Source: DASVNK01 sp036383895
GTDB lineage: Bacteria > Verrucomicrobiota > Verrucomicrobiia > Limisphaerales > SXQI01
Length of the DNA: 64,000 nt
Assembly: GCA_036383895.1 (NCBI GenBank)
Contig: DASVNK010000018.1
Span: 1 to 64,000 of the forward strand
Reading direction: 5' to 3'
Numbering within the stretch: the stretch's first letter is position 1; every line of letters starts with the position of its first letter. The notes under the pieces were generated by a model. The model had not been told where the DNA came from. It did no database searches and saw nothing but the letters and a program-made list of their open reading frames with translations. A program made the position numbers and the translations under genes. This document shows, one piece after another, positions 1-9,700 of this stretch.

Positions 1-88
1 GCTCGTAACACAAACTCACTTCTCTGGTTCATCACTTTTATCTCCTTCCAGGGCATGCACCGCTTCTTACCAAGAAGCCCGCGCAAGT

Positions 89-132
89 GTTACCCATGTT
101 CTGAACCACCGGCGTTACCCATCTCTTGAACC
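89..132. repeat. Pair of IS-end-like direct repeats
   Basis: Two 19-bp direct repeats lie at 89-107 and 114-132, 25 bp start to start. Both begin GTTACCCAT and end TTGAACC or CTGAACC, with 16 of 19 positions identical. Tandem GTTACCCATG-type repeats resemble the ends of some IS481/IS21-like elements, but no transposase is visible in the window. This is therefore most likely a leftover end of an element, or the edge of one lying to the left. Confidence 0.4.
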
Positions 133-587
133 CGCACCCGCTAACGTGAAATCGGGTAAAATGAGGTACTTGCGTCGAGAAGCGAGGATCGCGGCGCAAA
201 TTTGGTAACCTCAGAAAAGCCGCGAAAAGCCGCTTTTTGAGGTACTTACGAATGAAAATTGGCGTTAAATCGCGATAAGTGCGTCCGTCTAAGCTTTCCA
301 TCTCGTCCTTCGTTTTCATGGCAATCGATACTTTGTTTCGTTTCTGCCTGGTTGAAGAAGGACGTCCGCCGCTAAACGCGAAGGACACGCAGGCACACTC
401 CGGGTGTGCTTACTTTTGTCGGGGATGAATGGAAATTCGATTGGCGGACCTCAATTCAACCACGTGCCCTTCTTCAAAAAGGCGGGGTAATTAAAGCAAA
501 AATCGCGGTAAGATGCAATGTGATATCGATCCAGAATTTAGGGATCGAACTGCGGGTGGTGCGGGAAGATTGCTACGCTGGTGAGAG
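133..587. other. Gene-poor left edge with hairpin and relic repeat
   Basis: No convincing gene is seen here. A hairpin lies at 209-242, with arms CCTCA(G)AAAAGC and GCTTTTTGAGG. The phrase AAGTACCTCA occurs twice on the minus strand at about 165-175 and 238-248. A segment at 421-475 is a diverged copy of sequence at 51144-51201. The only long open frame (38-388, minus) runs through the IS-end-like repeats and has no recognisable domain. Confidence 0.4.
421..475 (+). repeat. Dispersed repeat, copy 1 (partner at 51144)
   Basis: The segment opens with GATGAATGGAAATTCG and closes with ATTCAACCACGTGCCCTTC. The copy at 51144-51201 has the same two blocks with about one mismatch each and a divergent, 3-bp longer middle. 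Both copies lie in gene-poor repeat-rich DNA. This looks like a degraded mobile or REP-type intergenic element rather than a gene. Confidence 0.55.
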
Positions 588-1980
588 GTGGTTAGTGTTC
601 CGACTGTGACCACACGAAATAGTTCTCTGAAGGCGGCTCGTCGTATTAGCCGGAAGGATTTTTTGAAGGGCGGCGCGAAGGTGGGGGCTGGGTTGTTGAT
701 TTTGAAGAATAGCCGCCTGGCGTTTTCGTATGAGGCGAACAGCAGGTTGAACATTGCCGGGATTGGCGTGGGCGGACAGGGGCGCGGGAACCTGGAGGCG
801 TTTCATAGTTTGGGAAATAATTTGGTGGCGTTTTGCGATGTGGATTCGAAGCGCGCCGGGGACATTTACGTGAAGCATCCGAGCGCAAAGCGTTACGAGG
901 ATTTCCGCCGGATGTTCGACGAGATGGGCAAGGGAATCGATGCGGTGCTGGTGGCGACGCCGGATCATACGCATGCGGTGGCGGCGGTGATGGCAATGAA
1001 GTTGGGCAAGCATGTGTACTGCGAGAAGCCGCTGACGCGCACGGTTCACGAAGCGCGAGTGATGCGCGAGACAGCAGCGGCGACAAAGGTGGTGACGCAG
1101 ATGGGGAACCAGGGTTCGGCGGAGGGGCGCTTACGCCGCGCGGTTGAGCTGGTGTGGGGTGGAGTGATCGGAGACGTGCGAGAGGCGCATGTGTTGGTTT
1201 GATGGTGGCAATGGGCCACTGAAACGACCGACGGAAAAACCACCGGTGCCGGAAGGGCTGAACTGGGATCTGTGGCTGGGTCCTGCTGAAGAGCGGCCCT
1301 ACAGTCCGGCATATGTGCCAGCGAGCTGGCGGTCCTGGCGCGCGTTTGGGAGCGGGATTGTGGGAGATTTTGCGTGTCACACCGCGAACATCATGTTCCG
1401 TGCGCTGCGCCTGCAGGAGCTTTGGCAAAAGGAGAAGAACCCAGGCGTGGATAAGGTGGTGATTCGGATCGAGGCGTGGCCCTCGGAGCGGGATGCGGAG
1501 GGGTACCCCACTTCGTCGAAAGTGGTGATGGATGTGCCGAGGCGCGGAGAATTGCCCGCAGCGAAGGTTACTTTTTACGCGAAAGAAAAGCCGTCCGAAG
1601 ATCTTCTTCTCGGATTCCCGCGAGCGGGTTGGGGAGATTTGTTGGTGGGTTCTAAAGGATCTTTGTATTCGGAGAATCCGTGGAATATGGGATATGTGTT
1701 GCTACCCGAAAAACAGTTCGAAGGATTTAAGGGGCCGGCCGAGACGTTGCCGCGAGTGAAGAGCCATCACGCGGAATGGGTCGACGCTTGCAAGGGCGCC
1801 GGGAAAACGTTCTCCGGATTTGAGATTGGCGGCCCGCTGACGGAGCTGGCGCAGTTAGCGAACCTCGCGACGCTGGTGGAAGGGCCAATCGAGTACGACA
1901 CTTTGAGCGGGAAGATTCTGAATTCGGAAGCGGGGAGCGCGCTGTTGCATCGAAGTTATCGAAAGGGATGGGTTTTATAA
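588..1980 (+). pseudogene. Gfo/Idh/MocA-family oxidoreductase, Tat-type signal, frameshifted
   Basis: An NAD(P)-dependent sugar dehydrogenase-like protein in two overlapping frames (588-1202 and about 1189-1980). The N-terminus has a twin-arginine-like signal (RRISRKDFLKGG), the Rossmann fold follows (IAGIGVGGQGRGN), then the family motif YCEKPLTRTV. The C-terminal part (WFDGGNGPLKRPTEKPP onward) continues in the next frame. Dropping one T at 1194-1195 restores the expected HVWFDGG junction, giving about 463 residues. The domain layout is otherwise complete to a normal stop. This is either a young pseudogene or a base-calling or assembly error. Start is GTG 588; GTG 606 is possible. Periplasmic Gfo/Idh/MocA paralogues are abundant in Verrucomicrobiota and Planctomycetota, with largely unknown substrates. 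Confidence 0.8.
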
Positions 1981-2058
1981 GACAGAGGGGGCGCTTCAGT
2001 TCGTGGAGATCCGGCGATACAGGCGTGGAGAAGAGCAGACGCCTGGATTGAGAATACG

Positions 2059-2536
2059 CTACAGTTTCTTCGTTATGTAGAGCGTCAGTACTTCGTCGGA
2101 GTTGGAGGAGAAGCCGGCGGCCGCGTAGGTTTTGCGGGCGCGGTGGTTGGATTCGAGGACTTCGAAGGAGAGTTTGCCGGCGCCGATCGAGCGGCCTTTG
2201 TCTTCGACCGCGGCGGATGAGTGCCTGGCCGATACCGCGACGTTGATGCGATGGGAGGACATGAATGTCGTGGATGTTGATGATCGGGCGCGCGACGAAG
2301 GTTGAGAAGGCACGGAAGCAAACGGCGATGCCGTCGGGGAGGTCGCCATCGAACGCGAGGAAGATAATGGTGGTGGGATGCGCGCGCAGCGCGTCTATGA
2401 GGGTACCGCGGACGCTTGCGGCGAGTGGTTTGCCGTCGCCCAATGAATCACGGGAGTAGGCATCGACCAAATTGAGAGTGGCCTGCTGTTGCGCTGGTTG
2501 GGCCAGGTCGGCTTCGATAATGTGGTTGTTTTGCAT
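2059..2536 (-). pseudogene. GNAT-family N-acetyltransferase, frameshifted
   Basis: The first ~107 residues from ATG 2536 carry the acetyl-CoA-binding signature of GNAT enzymes (VLPSHQRRGIGQALI). The natural continuation (AAVEDKGRSIGAGKLSFEVL, then NHRARKTYAAAGFSS) is in another frame and ends at 2059. One surplus base around 2213-2216 explains the break. The restored protein would be about 158 residues, normal for a small GNAT enzyme. Substrate cannot be told. It is the second gene in a row with a one-base indel, so sequence error and local gene decay are both live explanations. Confidence 0.75.
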
Positions 2537-2720
2537 GGGGGAGTGTTGAGGGTAAGCGGGATCATGGCAACGTTACGCGATTGAGAGGAGGTTGTGGCGC
2601 GGGGCGTCGCCCACTTCGGGGAGTTCGAGGAATTCTTTCAGGGCTCATTAGTTTCTTCTCTGCTTGTGGCGAAACGCTGTAAGTGGAAGAGTCATAGCTC
2701 CAAGGAGAAGGCTGAGCGGA

Positions 2721-5162
2721 ATGCGAGAGCTAGACACCCAAATAGGCGCGAAGGCGAATGAGCAAGGACGCGCGGGTTCGTCATTTGATGCGGCAAGAGA
2801 ATCCATTTCCGAAAGCGAGAAGCATTTCCGGGAGATGGCGGATAACGCGCCGATGATGGTGTGGGTGACGGAGCCGGACGGCGCTTGCACGTTTTTGAGC
2901 GAATCGTGGTATCGCTTCACCGGGCAGAAAAAGGAAGAAGGTCTGGGCTACGGCTGGGTAAATGCGGTGCATCCGGATGATCGAGCGCGGTCGAAAGAGG
3001 CGTTCGTGGCGGCGAACGCGCAGAAGGAGAATTTCCGGGTAGAATATCGGCTTCGACATGCGGATGGAGAATATCGGTGGGCACTGGATTCTGCGGCGCC
3101 CCGCTTCAGCCCGGATGGGAACTATCTGGGCTATATCGGTTCGGTCATTGATATCACCGAGCGGAGGAAGGGGGAGAAGCTAGAGTCCGGGCAGCGCGAG
3201 GTGTTGGAATTGATCGCGAAGGACGCACCTTTGAATCAAATTTTCGAGGCGCTGACACGCATGGTGGAAACACTTTCGACGACGCCGGTGGTTGCTTCGA
3301 TCCTAGTGGTTGACCGGGAGGGAAAACGATTACACTGCGCTGCCGGTCCCGGTCTGCCGCGAGAGTATAATGACGCGATCGATGGCTTGTTGATCACCGA
3401 TCACTCTGGCTCGTGCGGAACTGCTGCATTCCGCAAAGAACCGGTGATCGTGGCGGACATTGCAAACAGCAAACTATGGAATGGATATGCAACGCTGGCT
3501 CTCAAGCATGGCTTGCGGGCGTGTTGGTCCAATCCGATCCTGGGGAGTGGCGGGAATGTGCTGGGGGCTTTTGCGATGTATCACCGAGAACCGCGCGAGC
3601 CGCGGGGCGATGATTTGCGTGTGGTGGAGGTCGCGACGAGAACGGCGGCCATCGCGATCGAACGAAAAAGGGCGAGCGACGCGTTGCGGGTGAATCGCGA
3701 ACGGTTGGATCTGGTGATCGATGCGTCCAAGATGGGGGTTTGGTATTGCGACTTGCCGTTCTCCGATTTGATTTGGGACGCGCGGGTGAAGGAGCATTTC
3801 TGGTTGCCGCCGGCGGCGCGCGTGACGATCGATCTGTTTTACGAGCGCTTGCATCCGGAGGATCGCGAGATGACGCGCGCGGCGATCGAGAAATCGATCG
3901 GCGAACATTCGCAGTATGACATCGAGTATCGCACCGTTTCGCCGGAAGGCAGGGTGCGATGGGTGCGGGCGATTGGGCGGGGCTTCTACGATGCGGAAGG
4001 CAAACCGGCGCGGTTTGACGGGGTGACGATCGATATCACGGGCACGAAGGCGTTGGAGGCGGAGTTGCGTGAAGCGGCGGATCGGTTGCGGTTCATGGCG
4101 GAATCGATGCCGCAGAAGATTTTCACGGCGAATGCGCAAGGCGAAGTGACTTATGTCAATCGGCAGTGGACCGATTACACCGGGCGCAGTGCGGCGGAGC
4201 TGACCAAGAGCGGTTGGACCGAGGTGATTCATCCCGAGGATGCGCCGGCGAACTTGCGTCGATGGCAGGAGAGTATCCAGCAAGGGACGAGCTTTGAGTT
4301 CGAGCATCGGGTGCGACGGAGCAACGGGGTTTTTCGATGGCATCTCACGCGAGCGCACGCGATGCGCGACGTGGGCGGCGGAGTGTTGACGTGGATTGGA
4401 TCTACGACTGACATCGAAGACCAAAAGCAAGCCGAAGTAACCCTGGAGAAAACGGTCGCGGAGCGCACCGCAAAGTTGAAGGAGACGATTGGCGATCTCG
4501 AAGCGTTTTCCTACAGCGTTTCGCATGATTTGCGGAGCCCGTTGCGCGCGATGCAGGGTTACGCCGACGAATTGCTGAGCGAAGCGGCGGACGCGCTTTC
4601 GCCGACGCATCGCAATTACCTGGAGCGGATTCATCGCGCGGCGTCGCGGCTGGATCGGCTGACGCAGGATATTCTTTCCTACAGCAAGCTCTCGAATGCG
4701 GAGATTGATTTGCATCGCGTTGATGTGGGGCGATTGGTGAATGAGATCATCGAGCAATATCCGCATCTGCGTGACACGGGCGCGGAGATCGACGTGCGCG
4801 CGCCGATGATCGATGTCATCGGAAATGAGACGTATCTGACGCAGGCTCTTTCCAACCTGATGAATAACGCGGTGAAGTTTGTCGCGAAGGATCAGCGGCC
4901 GAAATTGACGATCTACACGGAAGATCGGGACGGCTGCGTAAAAATTGTCGTGGCGGATAATGGGATTGGCATTGAGCGCAGGCATTACGACCGGATCTTC
5001 CAAATCTTCGGGCGGATTCATTCGGAATCGAGCTACCCGGGGACGGGCATTGGACTGGCCATTGTGAAGAAGACCGCGGAGCGTATGAATGGGAGCGTGG
5101 GTTTCGAATCAGAGCACCAGGCGGGGAGCCGCTTTTGGATCGCGTTGCAGAAAGCACAGTGA
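2721..5162 (+). CDS. Multi-PAS/GAF sensor histidine kinase
   Basis: An 813-residue protein with no obvious membrane segment, so probably a cytoplasmic sensor. Order: PAS/PAC (~30-155, with the WVNAVHPDDR and YIGSVIDITERR signatures), GAF (~165-315), PAS/PAC (~325-445), PAS/PAC (~450-575), a short coiled coil, HisKA with phospho-acceptor His in SYSVSHDLRSPLRAM (~600), and HATPase_c with the N box (LSNLMNNAVKF), G1 (DNGIGI) and G2 (GTGIGLAIV). This is the bacteriophytochrome-like HWE/HisKA layout common in soil bacteria. ATG 2721 follows AAGGAG at 2702; an upstream in-frame TTG at 2664 is less likely. No response regulator is adjacent, so the partner is unknown. Confidence 0.88.
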   Translation: MRELDTQIGAKANEQGRAGSSFDAARESISESEKHFREMADNAPMMVWVTEPDGACTFLSESWYRFTGQKKEEGLGYGWVNAVHPDDRARSKEAFVAANAQKENFRVEYRLRHADGEYRWALDSAAPRFSPDGNYLGYIGSVIDITERRKGEKLESGQREVLELIAKDAPLNQIFEALTRMVETLSTTPVVASILVVDREGKRLHCAAGPGLPREYNDAIDGLLITDHSGSCGTAAFRKEPVIVADIANSKLWNGYATLALKHGLRACWSNPILGSGGNVLGAFAMYHREPREPRGDDLRVVEVATRTAAIAIERKRASDALRVNRERLDLVIDASKMGVWYCDLPFSDLIWDARVKEHFWLPPAARVTIDLFYERLHPEDREMTRAAIEKSIGEHSQYDIEYRTVSPEGRVRWVRAIGRGFYDAEGKPARFDGVTIDITGTKALEAELREAADRLRFMAESMPQKIFTANAQGEVTYVNRQWTDYTGRSAAELTKSGWTEVIHPEDAPANLRRWQESIQQGTSFEFEHRVRRSNGVFRWHLTRAHAMRDVGGGVLTWIGSTTDIEDQKQAEVTLEKTVAERTAKLKETIGDLEAFSYSVSHDLRSPLRAMQGYADELLSEAADALSPTHRNYLERIHRAASRLDRLTQDILSYSKLSNAEIDLHRVDVGRLVNEIIEQYPHLRDTGAEIDVRAPMIDVIGNETYLTQALSNLMNNAVKFVAKDQRPKLTIYTEDRDGCVKIVVADNGIGIERRHYDRIFQIFGRIHSESSYPGTGIGLAIVKKTAERMNGSVGFESEHQAGSRFWIALQKAQ

Positions 5163-5215
5163 ACGCGGGCGGATGGAGCCAGCTTTTGCTCGAGCTTTAC
5201 GACCGCCGACAAAAC

Positions 5216-5758
5216 TCAATTCTGCTTCGTTTTCCTCCGCGCGGCGGCGGTCAGTTCGTCAATGTCGGCGCGGCCGGAGGGATAGTCGCAGGCGAGTGGG
5301 TTGGCGCCGGCGGTGAGGAGCAGTTTGATGATCTCGAGGTGAGCGGGTTTGGTTTCGTGGACGGCGGACCAGACGGCGCAACCGAGGACGGTGCCGCCGT
5401 AGTGATTACGTGTTTCGAGGGGAGCGCCGGCGCGGATGAGGAGTTCTACAACGTTTATCTGACCGCGATTGGCGGCCCAGTGGAAGGCGTTGAGTCCAGT
5501 GCGGGCGCCTCCGCTGGGATCGACGTTGTTGGCCAAGAAATATTGAACAACGGGGAGGGCGCCATTGAAGCAGGCGCAGGTGAACGCTTCCGCGAGTGCT
5601 TCGGGCTGGTTGGCGAAGAGGTGTTGTTTGTGCCAATCGATGATCGGGCAGGAAGTTTCGCCTGCGAGGGGCGTGAAGAGAGGTTCGAGGCGGGAGAAGT
5701 CGCCGGCGAGGAGTCCCGCGACGGTTTGTTCGAAGGAGAGGGGCGGCGTGGGGTTCAT
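5216..5758 (-). CDS. Ankyrin-repeat protein
   Basis: A 180-residue soluble protein with about three ankyrin repeats. The clearest are GLNAFHWAANRGQINVVELL (~residue 90) and HLEIIKLLLTAGANPLACDY (~140), with a longer loop between them. Ankyrin repeats mediate protein-protein contacts; no catalytic domain is present. The start codon overlaps the stop of the upstream membrane-protein gene as ATGA at 5755-5758, so the two are probably co-translated. The partner protein is unknown. It converges with the kinase gene that ends at 5162. Confidence 0.75.
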   Translation of the reverse strand: MNPTPPLSFEQTVAGLLAGDFSRLEPLFTPLAGETSCPIIDWHKQHLFANQPEALAEAFTCACFNGALPVVQYFLANNVDPSGGARTGLNAFHWAANRGQINVVELLIRAGAPLETRNHYGGTVLGCAVWSAVHETKPAHLEIIKLLLTAGANPLACDYPSGRADIDELTAAARRKTKQN

Positions 5759-6258
5759 GATGACGAGGTCATCTTATTTGAATGCGGCGCGCTTGGACAT
5801 CGCGCCCTACTTTTCCTCAGGACTTGAAAACAGCTAAACAGGAATGCTGCTGAAGTTAGCCAGGCAGCTGCGCTGACAGATCGCGAGAATCCGCGAGACT
5901 GTTCCTCGAAAACGATATGAGTCGGGTCTTGAGGATTTGAACGCACGTTGAATTGGGAATCCTCTGCAAGACCAGCCCAGTAAGTGCTCCTGCGCTTGTT
6001 GCTAACGTGCTTCGTATGCCAATAGGTCTTATTGTCGACGACCGTCGTTAGCTTCAGTTGATATTCCGGTTCTGTTCCCCACTTGCCGGAGCGCGCCGCC
6101 TGGGAGCGAATCTCTTGGACGGTCGCCGTAACCCGCGGCCAAGACTCTATTTTGGCAACGCGAGCTTCTATCCATCGGCTGAGGACGTGCAATAAAACTG
6201 CAGCGATGAGCAATCCCCCAAGGAAGCAGAGTGGACCAAGCACTTCACGCGCTTTCAC
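5755..6258 (-). CDS. DUF3592-like membrane protein
   Basis: A 167-residue protein with a hydrophobic N-terminal segment (LGPLCFLGGLLIAAVLLHVL), an extracytoplasmic domain and a second hydrophobic stretch (~residues 128-148). The region WPRVTATVQEI...YQLKLTTVVDNKTYWHTKH...NVRSNPQDPTHIVF matches the feel of DUF3592 proteins (W.. .tG.V, then YxYxVxGxxYxG, then YxPxdP). Function is unknown in the family. It lies upstream of and overlaps the ankyrin gene, forming a two-gene unit. The C-terminal ~15 residues are low complexity and may be drift. Confidence 0.6.
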   Translation of the reverse strand: MKAREVLGPLCFLGGLLIAAVLLHVLSRWIEARVAKIESWPRVTATVQEIRSQAARSGKWGTEPEYQLKLTTVVDNKTYWHTKHVSNKRRSTYWAGLAEDSQFNVRSNPQDPTHIVFEEQSRGFSRSVSAAAWLTSAAFLFSCFQVLRKSRARCPSAPHSNKMTSSS

Positions 6259-6495
6259 CTCGCAAATTTAACGTTTTGAAAGACCAAGGCGATTACAAGT
6301 TGACCACTTGTTTGCAAGGGAGCACAGATGTCTAGACACGGAGGTTGGGAAATCAGCGCTACATCCAGAGCGGTTCGATGCACAGAACAGCAGTATGGCT
6401 GGAGGCCCTCGCGGCGAATAAGTTTGGGACTCTCAGAGCTCGTCCCTCCGAACCTTGATCAATGCGGCGCGCTGGCGCAGACGAGCCCTCCGGGG

Positions 6496-6705
6496 CTAGG
6501 TTCGTCTTTTAGCAGACGCGGCGAGCAATTGGACCAAGACGATAAACCAGACGACGGCCCACCCAACTATTAGCCAGGTGATCGCGGCAGATCGGCCTCG
6601 CCAGAGTTCTTGCGGAGTGATGTTGAGGCCCCCACTCACCCAGAAGGCATACAAAGAGAGCGCCAGGAAACCGATCTTGGCTAGCGTCTTCACCTTCGTG
6701 CTCAT
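6496..6705 (-). CDS. Small two-helix membrane protein
   Basis: A 69-residue protein with two predicted membrane helices (IGFLALSLYAFWVSGGL and ITWLIVGWAVVWFIVLVQLL) and a basic C-terminus ending SAKRRT. It is encoded only 9 bp downstream of the SNF2 helicase gene on the same strand, so it is probably expressed with it. No family is recognised. The hydrophobic pattern with clean charged borders argues for a real gene. About 240 bp between it and the DUF3592-like gene hold no gene I can support. Confidence 0.5.
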   Translation of the reverse strand: MSTKVKTLAKIGFLALSLYAFWVSGGLNITPQELWRGRSAAITWLIVGWAVVWFIVLVQLLAASAKRRT

Positions 6706-6714
6706 TATCGCACT

Positions 6715-9700
6715 TTAATCCTCGGCGAAAAGGTATTCCAAATCGGCTTTGGTAAGGTTTTTGGCGAAGCCTTCTTCGCCTAACACGTCGGCGATGGTTT
6801 GGGCTTTGCGTTGTTGGAGGTCGAAGATTTTTTCTTCGACGGTGCCGGGGGTGATGAGTTTGTAGGCGTTGACGGTGCGGGTCTGGCCGATGCGGTGGGA
6901 GCGGTCGATGGCCTGGGCTTCGACGGCGGGGTTCCACCAGGGGTCGTAGAGGACGACGTAGCTGGCGGTGGTGAGGTTGAGGCCGGTGCCGGCGGCGCGG
7001 AGGCTCAGCAGGAAGAGCGATGGGTTCGGATCGGCCTGGAAGGCATTGACGACATCCTGACGATTCTTGGTTTCGCCGGTGAGGAGATAGGTGGGCATCT
7101 CGCGCGTTTTGCACTCGGCTTCGAGGAGCTTGAGCATCTGCACGAATTGGCTGAAGACGAGAACTTTCTGGCCTTCGGCGAGCAATGGTTCGAGCAGTTC
7201 GAAGAGAGTATCGGTCTTGCCGGAAGCGGTGTCGCTGCCGACGAGGCTGGGGTGACAGCAGATCTGGCGCAGGCGGGTGAGCGCGGCCAGGACGTGGATC
7301 TTGCTCTTGGCCAGGCCATGCTGGCTGACGGTCTGCATGATCTGCTCGCGGCTGCGGCGGAGTTCGGCGAGGTAAAGCTTGCGTTGATCGTCGCCGAGCG
7401 GGCAATCGCGCCGTTCCTCGATGCGGTCGGGCAGGTCTTTGGCGACCTGCTTCTTGAGGCGGCGCAACATGATAGGCCGCAGCTTCGCGGAGAGACGTTT
7501 GCGGGCGACTTTGTGGGCGAGCTCGGGATTGTCGTTGGTTTTCGGTTCGTAGGTTTCGTTGAAGTTCGCCTGTGAACCGAGGTAACCGGGCTGAACGAAA
7601 TCGGTGATGCTCCAGAGGTCGAGGAGGCGATTTTCCAGCGGCGTGCCGGTGAGCGCGAGGCGCTGGGTGGCCTTGAGCTGCTTGACTGATTGAGTGACCT
7701 GCGCCTGCGGATTTTTGATGTATTGCGCTTCGTCCAGAATGATGGCCTGGAAATCGAATTTTTGGAGCGCGGTGAGATCGCGGCGGAGCAGGGAATAATT
7801 CGTGACGATGAGATCGTGCTCGGGAATTTGTTTGCGAAGATTGTGGCGCTCGGATCCGCTTTCGAGGACGAGCACTTTCATTTCTGGCGTGAACTTATTC
7901 GCTTCGCGCCGCCAGTTATGGAGCACGGAGGCGGGACAGATGACGAGCGCGGGACGAGATTTCGCGCCGCGTTGCTGACGGAGCCACCAGAGCCAGGAGA
8001 GGGTCTGAAGCGTTTTGCCGAGACCCATGTCGTCCGCCAGGACGCCGCCGAGCTTGAGCTGCGACAGGTGGCAGAGGAAATCGAAGCCGTCCTTTTGGTA
8101 AGGACGAAGTTCGGCGTTGATGACCGGGAGTTCGGTGTGCGGCACGCCTTTGAATTCGGCGACGCGTTCGCGGAGAGCTTTGGCGAAGGGTTGATCGCCG
8201 AACTTCGCGATGGATTCCTCGGTGAGATGGGTGGCGTGCACCATGTCCACCTTTTGCGCGACGGGTGAAAGGCCATCGAGGCCGAGTTCGGCGAAGGTTT
8301 CGTGCGCGCTTTGGACGGCGTCGGTATCCAGTTCCATCCAGCCGCTGTCGGGCAGTTTGACGAATCGGCCGGTGGCGGATTGGAGGCGCTGGAGATCGGC
8401 GGGCGAAAGTTTGTGGCCTTCGGCTTCCCACGCGGCGCAGACGGAGAACCAATCGATGCCGCTGCCCTGGACCATGAGCTTGGGCTTGAGTTTCTTCGGC
8501 GAGAGGAACAGGCGTTGGAAGGCCTGGTTGCCGAGGAATTCAGCTTTCGACGGGCGATCGCCCCAGGCGTGCGCGAGTGAGGCGAGGAAATGTTCGGTGG
8601 CATCGTTCACCCAGAGGCCGGGCTCGGGCGTGAACCAATCGATCTGACGGAGCCAATCGATGGCGGCTTCGAGGCGGGGATCGTCGAGGATTTCGGGTTT
8701 GCCGTTTCCGTTGCGCGATGTGACGTGGATGCTGCGCTGCCAGTCGTGGCCGTTCCACTGCCATTCGCTGTCGTCGCGGTCGCTCTTGGCCATGAGGCGG
8801 AGGCGGACGGTCTCGTCGCTGAGTTCAAAGATGAATTGCGGGACGGCGGTATGGGCGACGCAGAGTTGTTCCCAGTCGGTGCCGTTTTTGCCGTTCGAAC
8901 GGCGGAGATAGGTGAGGAGACGATGGCTCAGGCGGCTGACGGGAAGGAATGGTTTCGGGAGCCAGGTTTGAAGGAATTCGTCGGAAGGGGCGTTGCGGAC
9001 GAGATAGGCGGTGTGGCCGAGGAGCATGACGCGCGGGGTTCCGGCGAAGAATTTTGCGTCCGCGAGATTTACTTTGGAGCCGTCCGCGAGCTTGAGATAG
9101 TGCGTGAAGGAGAGGTCTTTCCCTTCGGCGGCGAGGTCAGGCATGAACTCGGCCATTTGACCGCGGAAGGCGAGGACGCCGGGCGGGTTGCTGAGTTCGA
9201 GGCGGTTGGTGTCGCCCCAGCGGGAAAGCCATTCGAGGAGGGCGGTGCCGGTGATGTTAATGAAATCACCTTTTTCGTCGGACTTGCCGTAGAGATCGGT
9301 GATCCACTGGATGCAATCCCAATCGACGGTTGGGAAGAGTTCCTGTTCGTGCGCGGCGCGGGTGCGGAGGTCAAGGAGTTCGGGAATGGTGCGCTTCTTT
9401 TCACCGGCGCGGGGGCGGTTAACGTAGAATTCGAGTTTGAGGTGGTGGAGTGGACTGCCTTCGGCTGAAGGTTCCGGAGTGCAGATGACGCGGAGGGAAG
9501 CACGGGGTGCATCGAGGTGGAGCTGCTGCGGAGGCAGGAGCCATTCTTCGAGTTGCGTGATGAATTTCTCTTCCTGCTCGGCGGCTTCGATTTCGGCGAA
9601 GCGTTTGAGGTTTGCGTGAGGCATCAGCTCGCTGGGGAGCGGGCGATTGTTTTTGAGGAAGAGGAGGGCGGTTTCCTCCAGGCGGGCTTTGCCGGTGACG

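Noticed and set aside
38..388. 116-residue minus-strand frame at the left edge
   Set aside because: It runs through IS-end-like direct repeats and a hairpin and has no recognisable protein features.
3474..5021. 515-residue frame antisense to the PAS kinase
   Set aside because: Arg/His/Pro-rich shadow of the kinase coding strand; no domain.
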